A DNA stretch of 64,000 bases, taken from positions 731,501-795,500 of the forward strand of contig NZ_CP020477.1 of assembly GCF_002116695.1 (NCBI RefSeq). Reading direction: 5' to 3'. Shown piece after piece: positions 46,919-56,811 of this stretch. The DNA is from Acidianus manzaensis. Its GTDB lineage: Archaea; Thermoproteota; Thermoprotei_A; Sulfolobales; Sulfolobaceae. How positions within the stretch are numbered: position 1 is the first letter of the stretch; every line of letters begins with the position of its first letter. The notes beneath the pieces are model-generated. The model saw only the letters and a program-made list of their open reading frames with translations. It was not told the origin of the DNA and did no database searches. Both the position numbers and the translations under genes were made by a program.

Positions 46919-47298
46919 TTAATATTTTTATTATTAAATATTTTGTTTATAAATCTTTATATAATGTTTTTTAGATAATTCAATATTATGAGACATTTCC
47001 ATATATTATCTTAGATAATAGTAAAATGAATCATTACCATTTCATAGAAAACTCTATACTTAACTTAAATATTATCTATTAATGATTACATTTCAATGAT
47101 ATAATAATATTTTCCTTTATTTAATAGATTAAATATCTCATTTAAAATCAAATAGCCTTCTTATACTTTATATCATCTATCATTATAATTAAATATTCTC
47201 ATAAAACTCTTTATTCTATCTTTTAAAGTAAAAACGGAATGTATAAGTAAAAGCAACATTTAAAAGTTAATTAACTGTATTATATTATCTATAAAAAT
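46919..47298. other. 380-bp intergenic region
   Basis: Very A+T-rich with no open frame worth calling. TATTATCT-T-AGATAATA (47004-47020) is a perfect 8-bp dyad. The last 60 bp contain the sugar porter promoter. Confidence 0.5.
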
Positions 47299-48768
47299 AT
47301 GAGTAATACATCTAGTCTACAACAGATTTTGGATAAAATAGATACTAGAAAAGTAACTAGATTTTACTGGATAATAACTATTTTAGCTGCGATAGGTGGA
47401 TTCTTATTTGGTTACGATACTGAAGTAATAGGAATTGCTTCAGTTTTCGTTCCATATCATTATACTGGTTTTGTTTATGGCTATGAGATAGCTAGTGCAT
47501 CCTTAGGAGCCGCAATAGGTGCTATAATAGCTTATTTTTATACAGATAGGTATGGTAGAAAGTCTCTACTGATAGCTGACGCAGCTATTTATACTGTAGC
47601 TGCATTAGCTTCAGCATTGTCATTTAACGCAATATGGTTATTAGTATGGAGAACAATCATAGGTGTTGCAATAGGTGCAGACTCAGCGGTTGCTACAGCT
47701 TACATAACTGAATACGCTCCTAAAAATAGGAGAGGTACATTAGCTATAATGCAACAATGGATGATCACTATAGGTATTTTAGGATCTTATTTTGTAGGTT
47801 CTGCGATATTGTTAATAGCTCCATCTTTAGCTTATACCGTAGACTGGAGGTTAATTTTAGGTTTAGCTGCAGTTCCATCTATAATTGGTTTAATATTTAG
47901 ATTTATGATGCCTGAATCTCCAAGATGGTTACTCCTATCAGGAAAAATTGATAAGTTTAAGCATGATTTGAAGAGATTTAGCGTAGAAGTTAGCGATACA
48001 GAAATTCAAAATGCTGTACAAGAAGTTAAAAAAGAGGCTAAAGCTGTAATAGATACACCAACTAAAAGAGCATTCTTAGTAGTAGCACTATGGATAATAT
48101 TCCAACAAATAACTGGAATAAATGTTCCTTTCTATTATGGTCCTGAGATTGTACTCAAATTGCATTTATTTAGTAGTACATCAAGCCCAGTATTTAGTGA
48201 AATAGATTCCGTATTGGCTGCATCTACACTAGCAGTTATAAATACTGCAGCTACTTACATTGCATTTAGATATATTGATAGAATAGGTAGAAGAAACTTA
48301 GCAATTTCGGCTTATGCTGGAATGTTAGCGTTTGATCTAATAGGTGGAATATTAGTAATGAGAGGAATCTTAATAGGTGCTCTAATAGCTTTTGCTGGAT
48401 TCATAATATTCTTCGCTTATGGTGTAGGAGGTACTGGATGGTTAATACAAGCAGAGTACTTCAAAACACCTATAAGAGGGAGAATGGCAGCTTTAATAGC
48501 ATTACTAGACTGGATAGCTAATTTTGCAATAACGGAAGTATTTCCTGTAATGTTATCTTCTATTGGATTGGCAGGATCCATGTTCGTATTCACTGCATTA
48601 GATTTGATAGCTTTACTCTTAGTTTACTTCTTATTACCAGAAACTAAAGGCTTATCGCTAGAACAAGTAGTTAAGATGTTTGGAGAAACTCCAGTAGCAC
48701 AATTAAGAAAAGCTAGAGAATTATTTTTAGAAAAGGAGAAGAAAGAAGAAGCAGCTACAGAAAAATAA
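47299..48768 (+). CDS. MFS sugar porter
   Basis: 489 residues, 12 helices, with sugar porter signatures: GGFLFGYDTEVIG in helix 1, YTDRYGRKSLL, MPESPRWLL after helix 6, QQITGINVPFYYG in helix 7 and the C-terminal PETKGLSLEQV. It imports a sugar or related polyol by proton symport. The GH15 and GH1 enzymes in the same window would act on products it supplies, though not in one operon. The charged tail (EKKEEAATEK) is cytoplasmic. Confidence 0.9.
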   Translation: MSNTSSLQQILDKIDTRKVTRFYWIITILAAIGGFLFGYDTEVIGIASVFVPYHYTGFVYGYEIASASLGAAIGAIIAYFYTDRYGRKSLLIADAAIYTVAALASALSFNAIWLLVWRTIIGVAIGADSAVATAYITEYAPKNRRGTLAIMQQWMITIGILGSYFVGSAILLIAPSLAYTVDWRLILGLAAVPSIIGLIFRFMMPESPRWLLLSGKIDKFKHDLKRFSVEVSDTEIQNAVQEVKKEAKAVIDTPTKRAFLVVALWIIFQQITGINVPFYYGPEIVLKLHLFSSTSSPVFSEIDSVLAASTLAVINTAATYIAFRYIDRIGRRNLAISAYAGMLAFDLIGGILVMRGILIGALIAFAGFIIFFAYGVGGTGWLIQAEYFKTPIRGRMAALIALLDWIANFAITEVFPVMLSSIGLAGSMFVFTALDLIALLLVYFLLPETKGLSLEQVVKMFGETPVAQLRKARELFLEKEKKEEAATEK

Positions 48769-48781
48769 AACTAACTATTTT

Positions 48782-49294
48782 TTATTTCACTATTTTTTGA
48801 TTAGTAGAGAGTAAGCCAATTATTCCAATCATTTTTACTATATCTCCAATTATTGATATAATTCCTAAATTAAACAAAAATAATGGTAATCCAGCAGTAA
48901 AAACTATAGCACCTAAAAAGAACATTAGATCATAAATATAGCTAATTTTCCATACAGTTAGAAATATAGAAATGCCTGCTATAGGCTCTAAAATATATCC
49001 CAAAAATATTATCTCTATACCAGTAAATTCTCCTAGATGTAAAAAAATTAAACCAAAGAATGTTATAACAATAGCTAAAATAGCACAATAATTCATTAGA
49101 AAGCTTTTATTTAGATTTGCCTTATGATAAGAAAGGAAAGAGGGTATTGCTAAAATCCAAATTATCCAGATTATTAATTGAAAGACAGTAGAATACGCGT
49201 AATTTATTCCATTTATATATAAAAGAATTAAAGCACTTAAAATAATTAACGAAGCAACTAAACTAACAAAATTTCCAACCTTTAGGAAGTTCAT
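48782..49294 (-). CDS. Hypothetical integral membrane protein, 170 aa
   Basis: Six hydrophobic segments spanning nearly the full length (from VGNFVSLVASLIILSALIL to ISIIGDIVKMIGIIGLL). No charged pairs or motifs identify a family; it resembles small multi-spanning proteins (DUF973-like) of Sulfolobales. It is convergent with the sugar porter and divergent from the Gfo/Idh gene with only about 95 nt between starts. Confidence 0.7.
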   Translation of the reverse strand: MNFLKVGNFVSLVASLIILSALILLYINGINYAYSTVFQLIIWIIWILAIPSFLSYHKANLNKSFLMNYCAILAIVITFFGLIFLHLGEFTGIEIIFLGYILEPIAGISIFLTVWKISYIYDLMFFLGAIVFTAGLPLFLFNLGIISIIGDIVKMIGIIGLLSTNQKIVK

Positions 49295-49390
49295 AAATAT
49301 AGAATGAAATTTAGAAGAAAAAATATTTTCTATAAAAAGGATTTCCAGCTAAAGACCAATTTTTTTATCACGATATTACTAATATATTTT

Positions 49391-50365
49391 ATGAAGATAA
49401 CTTTAGTAGGATGTAGAGGATTTGGAAGAGTTCATCTTAACGCTTATACAGAGTTGAGAAAAGAAGAAATAGGAAAAGATCTTGAAATTTATGTATTTAG
49501 TAGAACGGAAGAATTTGCAAAGGAATGCATGAAAGAATTTGATGCTAACGGATATTTTACTTCTTATGATGACGTATTAAAATCAGATGCAAACATTATA
49601 GATCTAGTAGTAAGCCATGATGCTCACGAAACTATGGGAGTTAAAGCAATGCAAGCAGGAAAAAATGTAATGATAGAAAAGCCAATAGCTAGAACTGAAG
49701 AAGAAGCTCAAAGTCTGATAAATACATCCATTAAAAAAGGAGTAAAATTTATGGTATTGGAAAATCATTATTTTGACCCTACTGTTTGGAAAGCTAAAGA
49801 GCTTATGGCTAGTCTGGGAAAAATATCTTTGATAATAGTTAGAAACACTAGAAGAAATTCTCCCCCAGGATGGAGGAGGGATAAAAGATTGATGGGAGGA
49901 GGAGCGTTAATTGATGGAGGAATACATTATATTGATACAATGTTAAACTTAGGAGGAGAATATTCAGAGATTAAGGGATTATGCAAAAATACTTTCTCTG
50001 GATTAGAAGGCGAAGATACATCTGGAGGAATATTTAATTTTAAAGGAGGATATTTGGGGATATTCATGTATTCTTGGGCAAGTAAAAGCGAAAATTTTTC
50101 TCACTTTGAAATTTATGGAGAAAGAGGAAGCATAAAGGAAGATGGAGTGATATATTCTGGAAAACCTTATGGAAATTTAATTGTAGATATCGAGGGTATA
50201 AAAGAAAAAATGATACAAATAGAAAAAATTAATACAGTTAAAGAAGAAATAAAAGGATTTATAAATGCATTAATTCATAATAATGAAGTTCCTATGAATC
50301 CTAAAATAGCATTGAGAGATCTAATTGCAGTTAGAGAAATATATAGGCAATGTGGGGAAATTTAG
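49391..50365 (+). CDS. Gfo/Idh/MocA-family NAD(P)-dependent oxidoreductase
   Basis: Start ATG 49391 (MKITLVGCRGFGRVHLNAYT) chosen because the longer open frame back to 49304 adds a non-conserved lysine-rich piece and passes over the TATA element tttttttatca, about 30 nt upstream of this ATG. The 324-residue enzyme has an N-terminal Rossmann fold (VGCRGFGRVH), the Glu-Lys-Pro motif (IEKPIARTEEEA) and GGGALIDGGIHYIDTML, typical of sugar or inositol dehydrogenases. Substrate unknown. Confidence 0.88.
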   Translation: MKITLVGCRGFGRVHLNAYTELRKEEIGKDLEIYVFSRTEEFAKECMKEFDANGYFTSYDDVLKSDANIIDLVVSHDAHETMGVKAMQAGKNVMIEKPIARTEEEAQSLINTSIKKGVKFMVLENHYFDPTVWKAKELMASLGKISLIIVRNTRRNSPPGWRRDKRLMGGGALIDGGIHYIDTMLNLGGEYSEIKGLCKNTFSGLEGEDTSGGIFNFKGGYLGIFMYSWASKSENFSHFEIYGERGSIKEDGVIYSGKPYGNLIVDIEGIKEKMIQIEKINTVKEEIKGFINALIHNNEVPMNPKIALRDLIAVREIYRQCGEI

Positions 50366-50398
50366 TCTCTTTATATATTTCTACACTATAAAATAATT

Positions 50399-51712
50399 AT
50401 GGATAAAGAGGAGGATAAAACTAACATTCTATCTTCTCATTATAATAAGGAAATAGTAAAGAATGAAATATGGAATTTTTCTAAAAACAGATGGGTTGCA
50501 CTTTATGGAGCTACTATGATTAGATATGATGATAAAAAGCAACCACTTTACTTCTCTTCTCCATCAGAAGTCCCTTACCTTATTTCTAAGTATAAGGCTA
50601 GAACAGTTTATGCTACCGCAGGAAAATACAAAGAAATTAATTCAGTAAATACAAAAAATGATAAAATTATAGCTTATACTCCATTTTTCGATATAGATAC
50701 AAAAATAGAAAAATGGGAATTTGCAATAAGAGCTGCAGAAGTTGTAATTTCAGCATTAGAAAAAGAAAAAATAGAAAAATCAGTTTATTTACTTTGGAGT
50801 GGAGAAGGAATTCACGTAAGAATAAACGAAAACTCAATACCAAAAGATTACGATCCATTAACTGCCTCGCATGCTATAGTACAGTATATACTGAATAAGG
50901 TTAAGGATCAAATAGAAATTCTTTCTGAGGCTTCGGGAAATGTATTGAAAATTGACGAATTAATTGATACAAAAAGGATATTTACTGCGCCTTTATCTTT
51001 TCATAAAGAACTAGATTATGTTGCAATATGCTTTTCTCCAAATAAATTAGATAAATTCACTTTAGATTGGGCTAAACCAGATAATTTCGTTCATGAAGAA
51101 AAGATATATGAAAAGTTTGAAGAAAACGAAGCGTCTGAATTACTAACAAAAGCAATACAGGCTTATAAACCAACTCACGAAGGCGTAAAGCCAAAAAGAA
51201 AAGAAGAAGAAAATGAAAGAGGAGAAATAGGTAGATTTCAAGTAATGGCATTACTTCAGGCGGCTAGATATTATTTACTTTATAAGGATTTAAATAAAGC
51301 GAAGTCATTTGGATTAAATAGAGCAATATTTTATGCCTGGGCAAAATACCATAGAGGATATGAGAAAAAGCCTATGCAAAGAATTACTCCTTCTGCAATA
51401 AGGAAAGATAGAATATTAACAACTGTTGCAGGAGAGGAAGTATATGAAGATTTAGAGTCAGGTTACTACGTAATAGGTGATAAAGAACAGACTCCTGAGG
51501 ATTATGACAAGGAAATAAAGGAAAAAATAGAAGTTATTATACCATACGAAAAAGCTTGGGATTCTGCCGTACAATATCTTTCAACTTTTCCCAAAGAAAC
51601 TTTAGAAAATCAGAGAGCTTTCTTTCAAAATGCATATTTGCCAGTAAGGGATGAATTTATAGAAAAAGTAGTAAAAAGGAAAAAATCTGGTATAGATGCA
51701 TATTTTTCATGA
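50399..51712 (+). CDS. Archaeo-eukaryotic primase superfamily protein (PriS-like)
   Basis: 437 residues. The three primase motifs are visible: hDhD in PFFDID (Asp98, Asp100), sxH in WSGEGIHVRI (Ser134, His139) and hD in VLKIDELID (Asp186/190), followed by RIFTAPLSFHKELDYVAI like the RxP-x-SLH-x-x-TGL end of PriS. No zinc-binding motif is seen. The C-terminal 200 residues are helical. It is an additional AEP besides the expected replicative PriS, so it may be a repair or translesion primase-polymerase. It follows the Gfo/Idh gene by 33 nt. Confidence 0.75.
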   Translation: MDKEEDKTNILSSHYNKEIVKNEIWNFSKNRWVALYGATMIRYDDKKQPLYFSSPSEVPYLISKYKARTVYATAGKYKEINSVNTKNDKIIAYTPFFDIDTKIEKWEFAIRAAEVVISALEKEKIEKSVYLLWSGEGIHVRINENSIPKDYDPLTASHAIVQYILNKVKDQIEILSEASGNVLKIDELIDTKRIFTAPLSFHKELDYVAICFSPNKLDKFTLDWAKPDNFVHEEKIYEKFEENEASELLTKAIQAYKPTHEGVKPKRKEEENERGEIGRFQVMALLQAARYYLLYKDLNKAKSFGLNRAIFYAWAKYHRGYEKKPMQRITPSAIRKDRILTTVAGEEVYEDLESGYYVIGDKEQTPEDYDKEIKEKIEVIIPYEKAWDSAVQYLSTFPKETLENQRAFFQNAYLPVRDEFIEKVVKRKKSGIDAYFS

Positions 51713-51839
51713 GAGAATTAAACTTTTCTCCTAGAATTCAATCCTTACAAAAAAACTTTGAACAGGAAATGGTACTAACTTAAAACCTAGTAAAGATATT
51801 CAATCTTATAACTAGAGTACTTAGTATACGTTAATCGTA

Positions 51840-53579
51840 ATGTCGTCAGATAATCTGAAATCAGATGATAGATTGAAAAAAGTGTTAACTAGACGTGAAT
51901 TAACTTATCTTTCTTTAGGAGGAATTATTGGCTCTGGTTGGTTATTTGCTCCTTTAGCTGCTGCGGCTTACGCTGGTTATTATTCGATTTTTTCTTGGAT
52001 AATAGGAGGAATTATGATGATATTAATTGCATTATCGTATGCAGAAGTATCTTCTATGTTACCTAAATCCGGAGGAATTATAAGATATCCTCATTATACT
52101 CATGGGAGAATAGTAGGATTCTTTATGTTTTGGACATATTTAATCTCAGCTATATCAACAGTATCTATAGAAGCAGTAGCTACGACCACTTACTTATCTC
52201 ATTTCTTTCCTTCATTATACTCTTCTGGAAATCTAACAATGGAAGGAATTCTAGTTACGTATATTCTGCTGGTATTGTTCTTTTTTGCAAATTACTTTGG
52301 AGTAAAAGGATTAGGAAGAATAAGTCATGGAATAGGATGGTGGAAATTAATAATACCTTCATTAACTGCTTTAATACTATTTGCATTCTTCAATTATACT
52401 AATTTTTCTCTACCAGTATCTAACGCAATAAATGGAACATTATATGCAATACCAGCATCTGGGATAGTGTTCTCTTATCTAGGTTTTAGGCAAGCTATAG
52501 AATATGGAGGAGAAGGAAAGAATCCACAGAAGGATATTCCGTTTGCAATAATCTCATCTCTAGTTATATCAATGATTATATTTACAGTATTAGAAATTGG
52601 GTTTATAGGAGCATTAAACTGGTCAGCAATAGGCATACAGCCTGGGAATTGGAATTCGCTAATTACATCCTCAATAAGTAATTCTCCGATACTATCAATA
52701 TTTAAGATTCATTCATCTTCTTTACTTCTGGCATTAGATATTTGGATTTCAATCTTAGTATTCGATAGCATAATATCTCCTGCAGGAACTGGAATAATAT
52801 ATACTGGAACTTCTGTTAGAACACTTTTTGGATCTTCCAATAATGGATACTTACCAAAAATATTTTCGGAAGTAAATAAAAGAGGAATACCATTTATTTC
52901 GCTTATAATTTCAGTTATAGGAGCAGCTATATTTCTTCTTCCAATTCCTTCTTGGTACTCCATAGTTAACATTTCTTCTTCAGCTACAGTATTGACGTAT
53001 ATTATGGGAGGGATAGGGTTACACTCATTTAGAAAAAACTATCCAAATCTGAAAAGAGTTTATTCCTTATCAAATTGGAAAATTATATCTCCTTTATCTA
53101 CCATAATGGCAGGACTGCTAGTTTATTGGTCTGGATTTTCTACACTATTTTATATTATAGTTATAGGATTCATAGGATTATCTATATACTTGGTATTTTA
53201 TTCAAAATATCCTATAATGAATGTCATATCAATGTTTGCTATACTGATTTCTTCCATTTTATTTTATAATGCTACATCAAGTTTAAGTATAGGAAATAAT
53301 CTGGCATTTTTACTTTTTATTCTATTATTTACAGGATTTGCGATATTAGAGTTACTTTTCCTGAAAATAGACAAAAACGAAATTAGAGCAACATATTGGC
53401 TAGTTCCATTTCTTTCTTCTATGCTTTTGCTATCTTATCTTGGTCCATTTGGATTAAACGATTTAATACCATTTCCATATGATATACCAATAGTTTCAGT
53501 TGTAATCTTGGTATTTCACTATCTTGCAGTAAAAAATTCAATACCAAATCTGATAGAGGAAAAACTTGAAGCTGAATAA
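51840..53579 (+). CDS. APC-superfamily amino acid permease, long form
   Basis: 579 residues with about 14 hydrophobic helices, more than the usual 12. The start SRRELTYLSLGGIIGSGWL-like (here LTRRELTYLSLGGIIGSGWLF, residues 16-36 region) and GEGKNPQKDIPFAIISSLV after helix 6 are APC motifs. The two additional helices lie at the C-terminus. Amino-acid import by proton symport is likely; substrate unknown. Own promoter. Confidence 0.85.
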   Translation: MSSDNLKSDDRLKKVLTRRELTYLSLGGIIGSGWLFAPLAAAAYAGYYSIFSWIIGGIMMILIALSYAEVSSMLPKSGGIIRYPHYTHGRIVGFFMFWTYLISAISTVSIEAVATTTYLSHFFPSLYSSGNLTMEGILVTYILLVLFFFANYFGVKGLGRISHGIGWWKLIIPSLTALILFAFFNYTNFSLPVSNAINGTLYAIPASGIVFSYLGFRQAIEYGGEGKNPQKDIPFAIISSLVISMIIFTVLEIGFIGALNWSAIGIQPGNWNSLITSSISNSPILSIFKIHSSSLLLALDIWISILVFDSIISPAGTGIIYTGTSVRTLFGSSNNGYLPKIFSEVNKRGIPFISLIISVIGAAIFLLPIPSWYSIVNISSSATVLTYIMGGIGLHSFRKNYPNLKRVYSLSNWKIISPLSTIMAGLLVYWSGFSTLFYIIVIGFIGLSIYLVFYSKYPIMNVISMFAILISSILFYNATSSLSIGNNLAFLLFILLFTGFAILELLFLKIDKNEIRATYWLVPFLSSMLLLSYLGPFGLNDLIPFPYDIPIVSVVILVFHYLAVKNSIPNLIEEKLEAE

Positions 53580-53684
53580 TAATTAAATATTTTTTATAGA
53601 TACTATAAAAATTCAAAATACTTCATAATATATAGCGATAACGGTTTCGATAAAACTTAAAAGTAGAGTAGATAAGATAAAATT

Positions 53685-54410
53685 ATGAAGCAGTGTCCTA
53701 GATGCGGATATATGAACGACGATATTTCAAAATACTGTATTAACTGCGGTTATCAATTAGATCTTCCAGCTCCAAAGAAACATAATTACAAGAAAATAGC
53801 TATTCCTTCAGCTATAGCAATAATAGTTGCGTTGGCATTTGTAATAGCCTTACCAACTGTTTCTGCATTAATGAATTCAGGCTCGTCCGTTATAGTTCTT
53901 TCCGCATCAGATGCACATAACATATTTGGAGGAACATGGACTGTAATAGAAAATCAAACATTCTTAAAAGAATATCCAGAAGAAAATATAACAATTCAAT
54001 ATGCTAATGGCACAATAATACAAATACCTTATTATCATAGTATAAAGTCAATAGATCACGAAGTTATGATAGGAAATATCAGCGGTACTCAGACCAAATT
54101 AGTTATAAACGTAATTCAGACTACTACTAATACATTCTTCAACAGATTTATGGTCCACAATAGAATGGGATTTGGTCAAATGATTAACATAATGATGTTT
54201 GGTCATAACAGATGGCAAGGATGGAATGCACAATTCTCATTTAATGAAACAACTTATGACGGATATACTATATATTATATAGCTTCTAATATCCCATATG
54301 CTCATACAAACTTTATAGCAGTAAAGAATAAAACGATAATAGAAATTTCGTTAAATAATTATACTGCTACATTAAGTGAGATGGAGGAAGCATTAAATAA
54401 TATCGTATAA
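53685..54410 (+). CDS. Zinc-ribbon membrane protein with FGGTW external domain
   Basis: 241 residues. The N-terminus is a zinc ribbon (CPRCGYMNDDISKYCINCGY, four cysteines), then a short linker, a membrane helix (about 37-60) and an external domain. The domain starts with SASDAHNIFGGTWTVIENQ and matches in layout the 206-residue protein at 8.0-8.6 kb, which lacks the zinc ribbon. Rich in N-x-S/T. Function unknown; the cytoplasmic zinc ribbon suggests signalling or protein contact. Confidence 0.72.
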   Translation: MKQCPRCGYMNDDISKYCINCGYQLDLPAPKKHNYKKIAIPSAIAIIVALAFVIALPTVSALMNSGSSVIVLSASDAHNIFGGTWTVIENQTFLKEYPEENITIQYANGTIIQIPYYHSIKSIDHEVMIGNISGTQTKLVINVIQTTTNTFFNRFMVHNRMGFGQMINIMMFGHNRWQGWNAQFSFNETTYDGYTIYYIASNIPYAHTNFIAVKNKTIIEISLNNYTATLSEMEEALNNIV

Positions 54411-54546
54411 ACAAATCTTTTTAAAATATTTTTTGTTTATATATTATTTAATTTAGTCTAATTAGTTAATTAGATCAATAATTTGTTACTTCGTAGTTCA
54501 ATAATAGGAAAAACTTATATTGTAAGAGTCATTAGTCTTTTTTGCT

Positions 54547-55404
54547 ATGCTACTAACATTACTTGTTTCATTACTTTTAGCCTCACTAATAGCTGGCCTC
54601 TTGGGTTCATTGACTGGTTTAGGTGGAGGAGTAGTTTTAACTCCAATTCTTGTACTCTTTCTAGGAATACCTATAGACTACGCAATAGGAGCTAGTTTAA
54701 TTTCTACAATAGCTACTTCAGCATCTTCCGGATCTAGATACTTATCAACTGGATTAGCACACATGAGGGTTGCAATATCGTTAGAAATTGCAACTACTAC
54801 TGGAGCAGTTACTGGATCATTATTGGAATATGTTATAGAAAAAGCTCATCTTTTTACCTTATTAGACATATTATTTGGTGCAATCTTAATTTTCTCAGTT
54901 ATTCCAAATTTTGTAAGAATGGGAAGTGAAATTCCAGAATATAAAGATGATCCTAAACCAGACTTAGCATATAAATTGAAATTATATGGAACATATTACG
55001 ATCTAGCTCTGGATAAGCAAGTAAAATACAGAGGAAGAAGATATCCAGTAGGACTTTTCGGAATGTATATTGCAGGTTTAGTCTCAGGTTTACTAGGAAT
55101 AGGTTCTGGTGCTTTAAAGGTTCTAGCAATGGATTTAGGAATGGGATTGCCATTTAAAATTACTACTGCCACTAGCAGTTTTATGATAGGCGTTACTGCA
55201 GCAACTAGTTCAGGAGTATATTGGGCACTAGGAATGATAAGTCCAGTAATAGTAGCAGTTACAATACCTGGAGTCTTTATAGGATCTAATCTAGGTTCAA
55301 GATATCTTAATAAGATGCTAAGTAGAAGGCTAAGACAGATTTTCACTTTAGTGTTAATACTTTTAGGTATTCAATTAATTTTGAGAGGTGTTGGAATATT
55401 CTAA
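54547..55404 (+). CDS. TauE/SafE-family membrane transporter
   Basis: 285 residues, eight helices, with the two internally related motifs of TauE/SafE proteins: GSLTGLGGGVVLTPILVLFLG near the N-terminus and GLLGIGSGALKVLAMD in the second half. The family exports or imports sulfonates, sulfite or sulfoacetate. In a sulfur-oxidising archaeon a sulfur oxyanion is the natural guess (inference). It is followed by a DUF1634 frame, and this two-gene unit is duplicated at 55.95-57.18 kb. Confidence 0.85.
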   Translation: MLLTLLVSLLLASLIAGLLGSLTGLGGGVVLTPILVLFLGIPIDYAIGASLISTIATSASSGSRYLSTGLAHMRVAISLEIATTTGAVTGSLLEYVIEKAHLFTLLDILFGAILIFSVIPNFVRMGSEIPEYKDDPKPDLAYKLKLYGTYYDLALDKQVKYRGRRYPVGLFGMYIAGLVSGLLGIGSGALKVLAMDLGMGLPFKITTATSSFMIGVTAATSSGVYWALGMISPVIVAVTIPGVFIGSNLGSRYLNKMLSRRLRQIFTLVLILLGIQLILRGVGIF

Positions 55405-55745
55405 ATGAAAAATCCTTAATATCTAAGACATTAAGATATGGAGTCATAATTGCTGCTGCTCTTGTTGTATTTGGTTTAGTTTATTTTGTGATTCAGAATC
55501 CTAACGCTAATATATATCAGTTTAATACAACTGACGTGAGTCTAACAGATTATACTAATCCTTTAACTATATCATTATATGGTGTTATAGTACTTATATC
55601 TCTACCGATAATAATAGTTTTTGAGCAAGTTATCCTCTATATGATTGAAAGAGATAAAATATATATAGCTATAAGCTTATTTGTATTTTTAATGCTAGTA
55701 TTTGCTACCACATTATTACCTAGATTATTGCATGTGATTTTCTAA
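55405..55745 (+). CDS. DUF1634-family membrane protein, N-terminus lacks an in-frame start
   Basis: The frame ending at 55745 encodes a three-helix DUF1634 protein. The conserved first helix (SLISKTLRYGVIIAAALVVFG) is encoded from about 55413, but there is no ATG, GTG or TTG in frame before it; the first start in frame is GTG 55488, which would delete that helix. ATG 55405, right after the upstream stop, is in another frame, and one more A in the A5 run at 55408-55412 would join it (MKKSLISKTLRYG). So this is either a small frameshift (mutation or sequencing) or a non-canonical start. Confidence 0.6.
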
Positions 55746-55950
55746 ATGTTATAAAATATTTTTTGCTTGCTACAATCGTATATAGTTTTCATAATAGAAG
55801 ATTTGACGTTTAAGAACTTGAAAAATTACTTCAATAAATATTTCCATTTTATCTTAAAATAATAGAATATAAATTAATACCCTTAAACAAGCAACATAAT
55901 ATAATTACGTTGACTAATAATTTTAATAACAATCACTGTTAATTACTACT

Positions 55951-56811
55951 ATGTTATCACCAATAGAGTTTTTTGTTGAAATAGTCTTTATTAGCGCATT
56001 ATCAGGTATATTAGGTGCTTTAACTGGGCTAGGAGGTGCTACATTTCTTGTTCCTATATATACATTGTACTTGAGTGTTCCAATTCAATATGCTTCTGGA
56101 GCCAGCTTAATATCAACTATTGCAACTTCAAGTGGTGCTGCTAGTGCTTACGTTAAAGATAAGATAACTAATGTTAGAATTGGAATGGGTTTAGAAATAG
56201 CTACTACTAGTGGTTCAATTGTTGGTGCGTTAACTGTAGCTTACATTTATGCTCATCATCTGGAGTTTTTAGTTTATATAATTTTTGGGATTGTATTGCT
56301 TTCTCAAGTATATGTGCAGTTAGCTAAATCAAAATTTGAACTTCCAAAACCTATGAAACCAGATTGGACTACTAAAGTATTTCAGCTTTACGGCAAATAC
56401 TATGATATGGCATTAGATCGAGAAGTAGAATATCAAGGTGTCAGATGGTGGCTCGGAGAAATAATAATGTTTTTTGCAGGATTTATTTCTGGATTACTAG
56501 GAATAGGTTCTGGTGCTTTAAAGGTTCTAGGTATGGATTGGGCAATGAATCTTCCTATGAAAGTCAGTACTACTACTAGTAATTTTATGATCGGAGTTAC
56601 TGCCGCAACAGGTAGTTCGATTTATTGGATATTTGGATATATAGAGCCGTTCTTAGCAGCAGGTACTGCAATAGGCGTTCTAATAGGTGCATTCATAGGT
56701 ACTAAGATTCTTGTTAGAGTAACTAACAAAACTATAAGATACATTTTTATGATAATTTTAGTGTTCTTAGGAATACAGATGTTATTGAGGGGGTTAGGAT
56801 TTGGATTTTAA
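55951..56811 (+). CDS. TauE/SafE-family membrane transporter (second copy)
   Basis: 286 residues, similar along its length to the copy at 54.5 kb: GALTGLGGATFLVPIYTLYL, ASLISTIATSS and GLLGIGSGALKVLGMDWAMN are shared with only small changes. Eight helices. It is probably the product of a tandem duplication of a TauE/SafE + DUF1634 unit, now diverged. Substrate unknown, perhaps a sulfur oxyanion. The next gene overlaps its 3' end by 11 nt. Confidence 0.85.
   Translation: MLSPIEFFVEIVFISALSGILGALTGLGGATFLVPIYTLYLSVPIQYASGASLISTIATSSGAASAYVKDKITNVRIGMGLEIATTSGSIVGALTVAYIYAHHLEFLVYIIFGIVLLSQVYVQLAKSKFELPKPMKPDWTTKVFQLYGKYYDMALDREVEYQGVRWWLGEIIMFFAGFISGLLGIGSGALKVLGMDWAMNLPMKVSTTTSNFMIGVTAATGSSIYWIFGYIEPFLAAGTAIGVLIGAFIGTKILVRVTNKTIRYIFMIILVFLGIQMLLRGLGFGF

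Noticed and set aside
49304..49390. Longer N-terminus for the Gfo/Idh/MocA enzyme
   Set aside because: It precedes the Rossmann strand with a lysine-rich stretch not found in the family and covers the likely TATA box.
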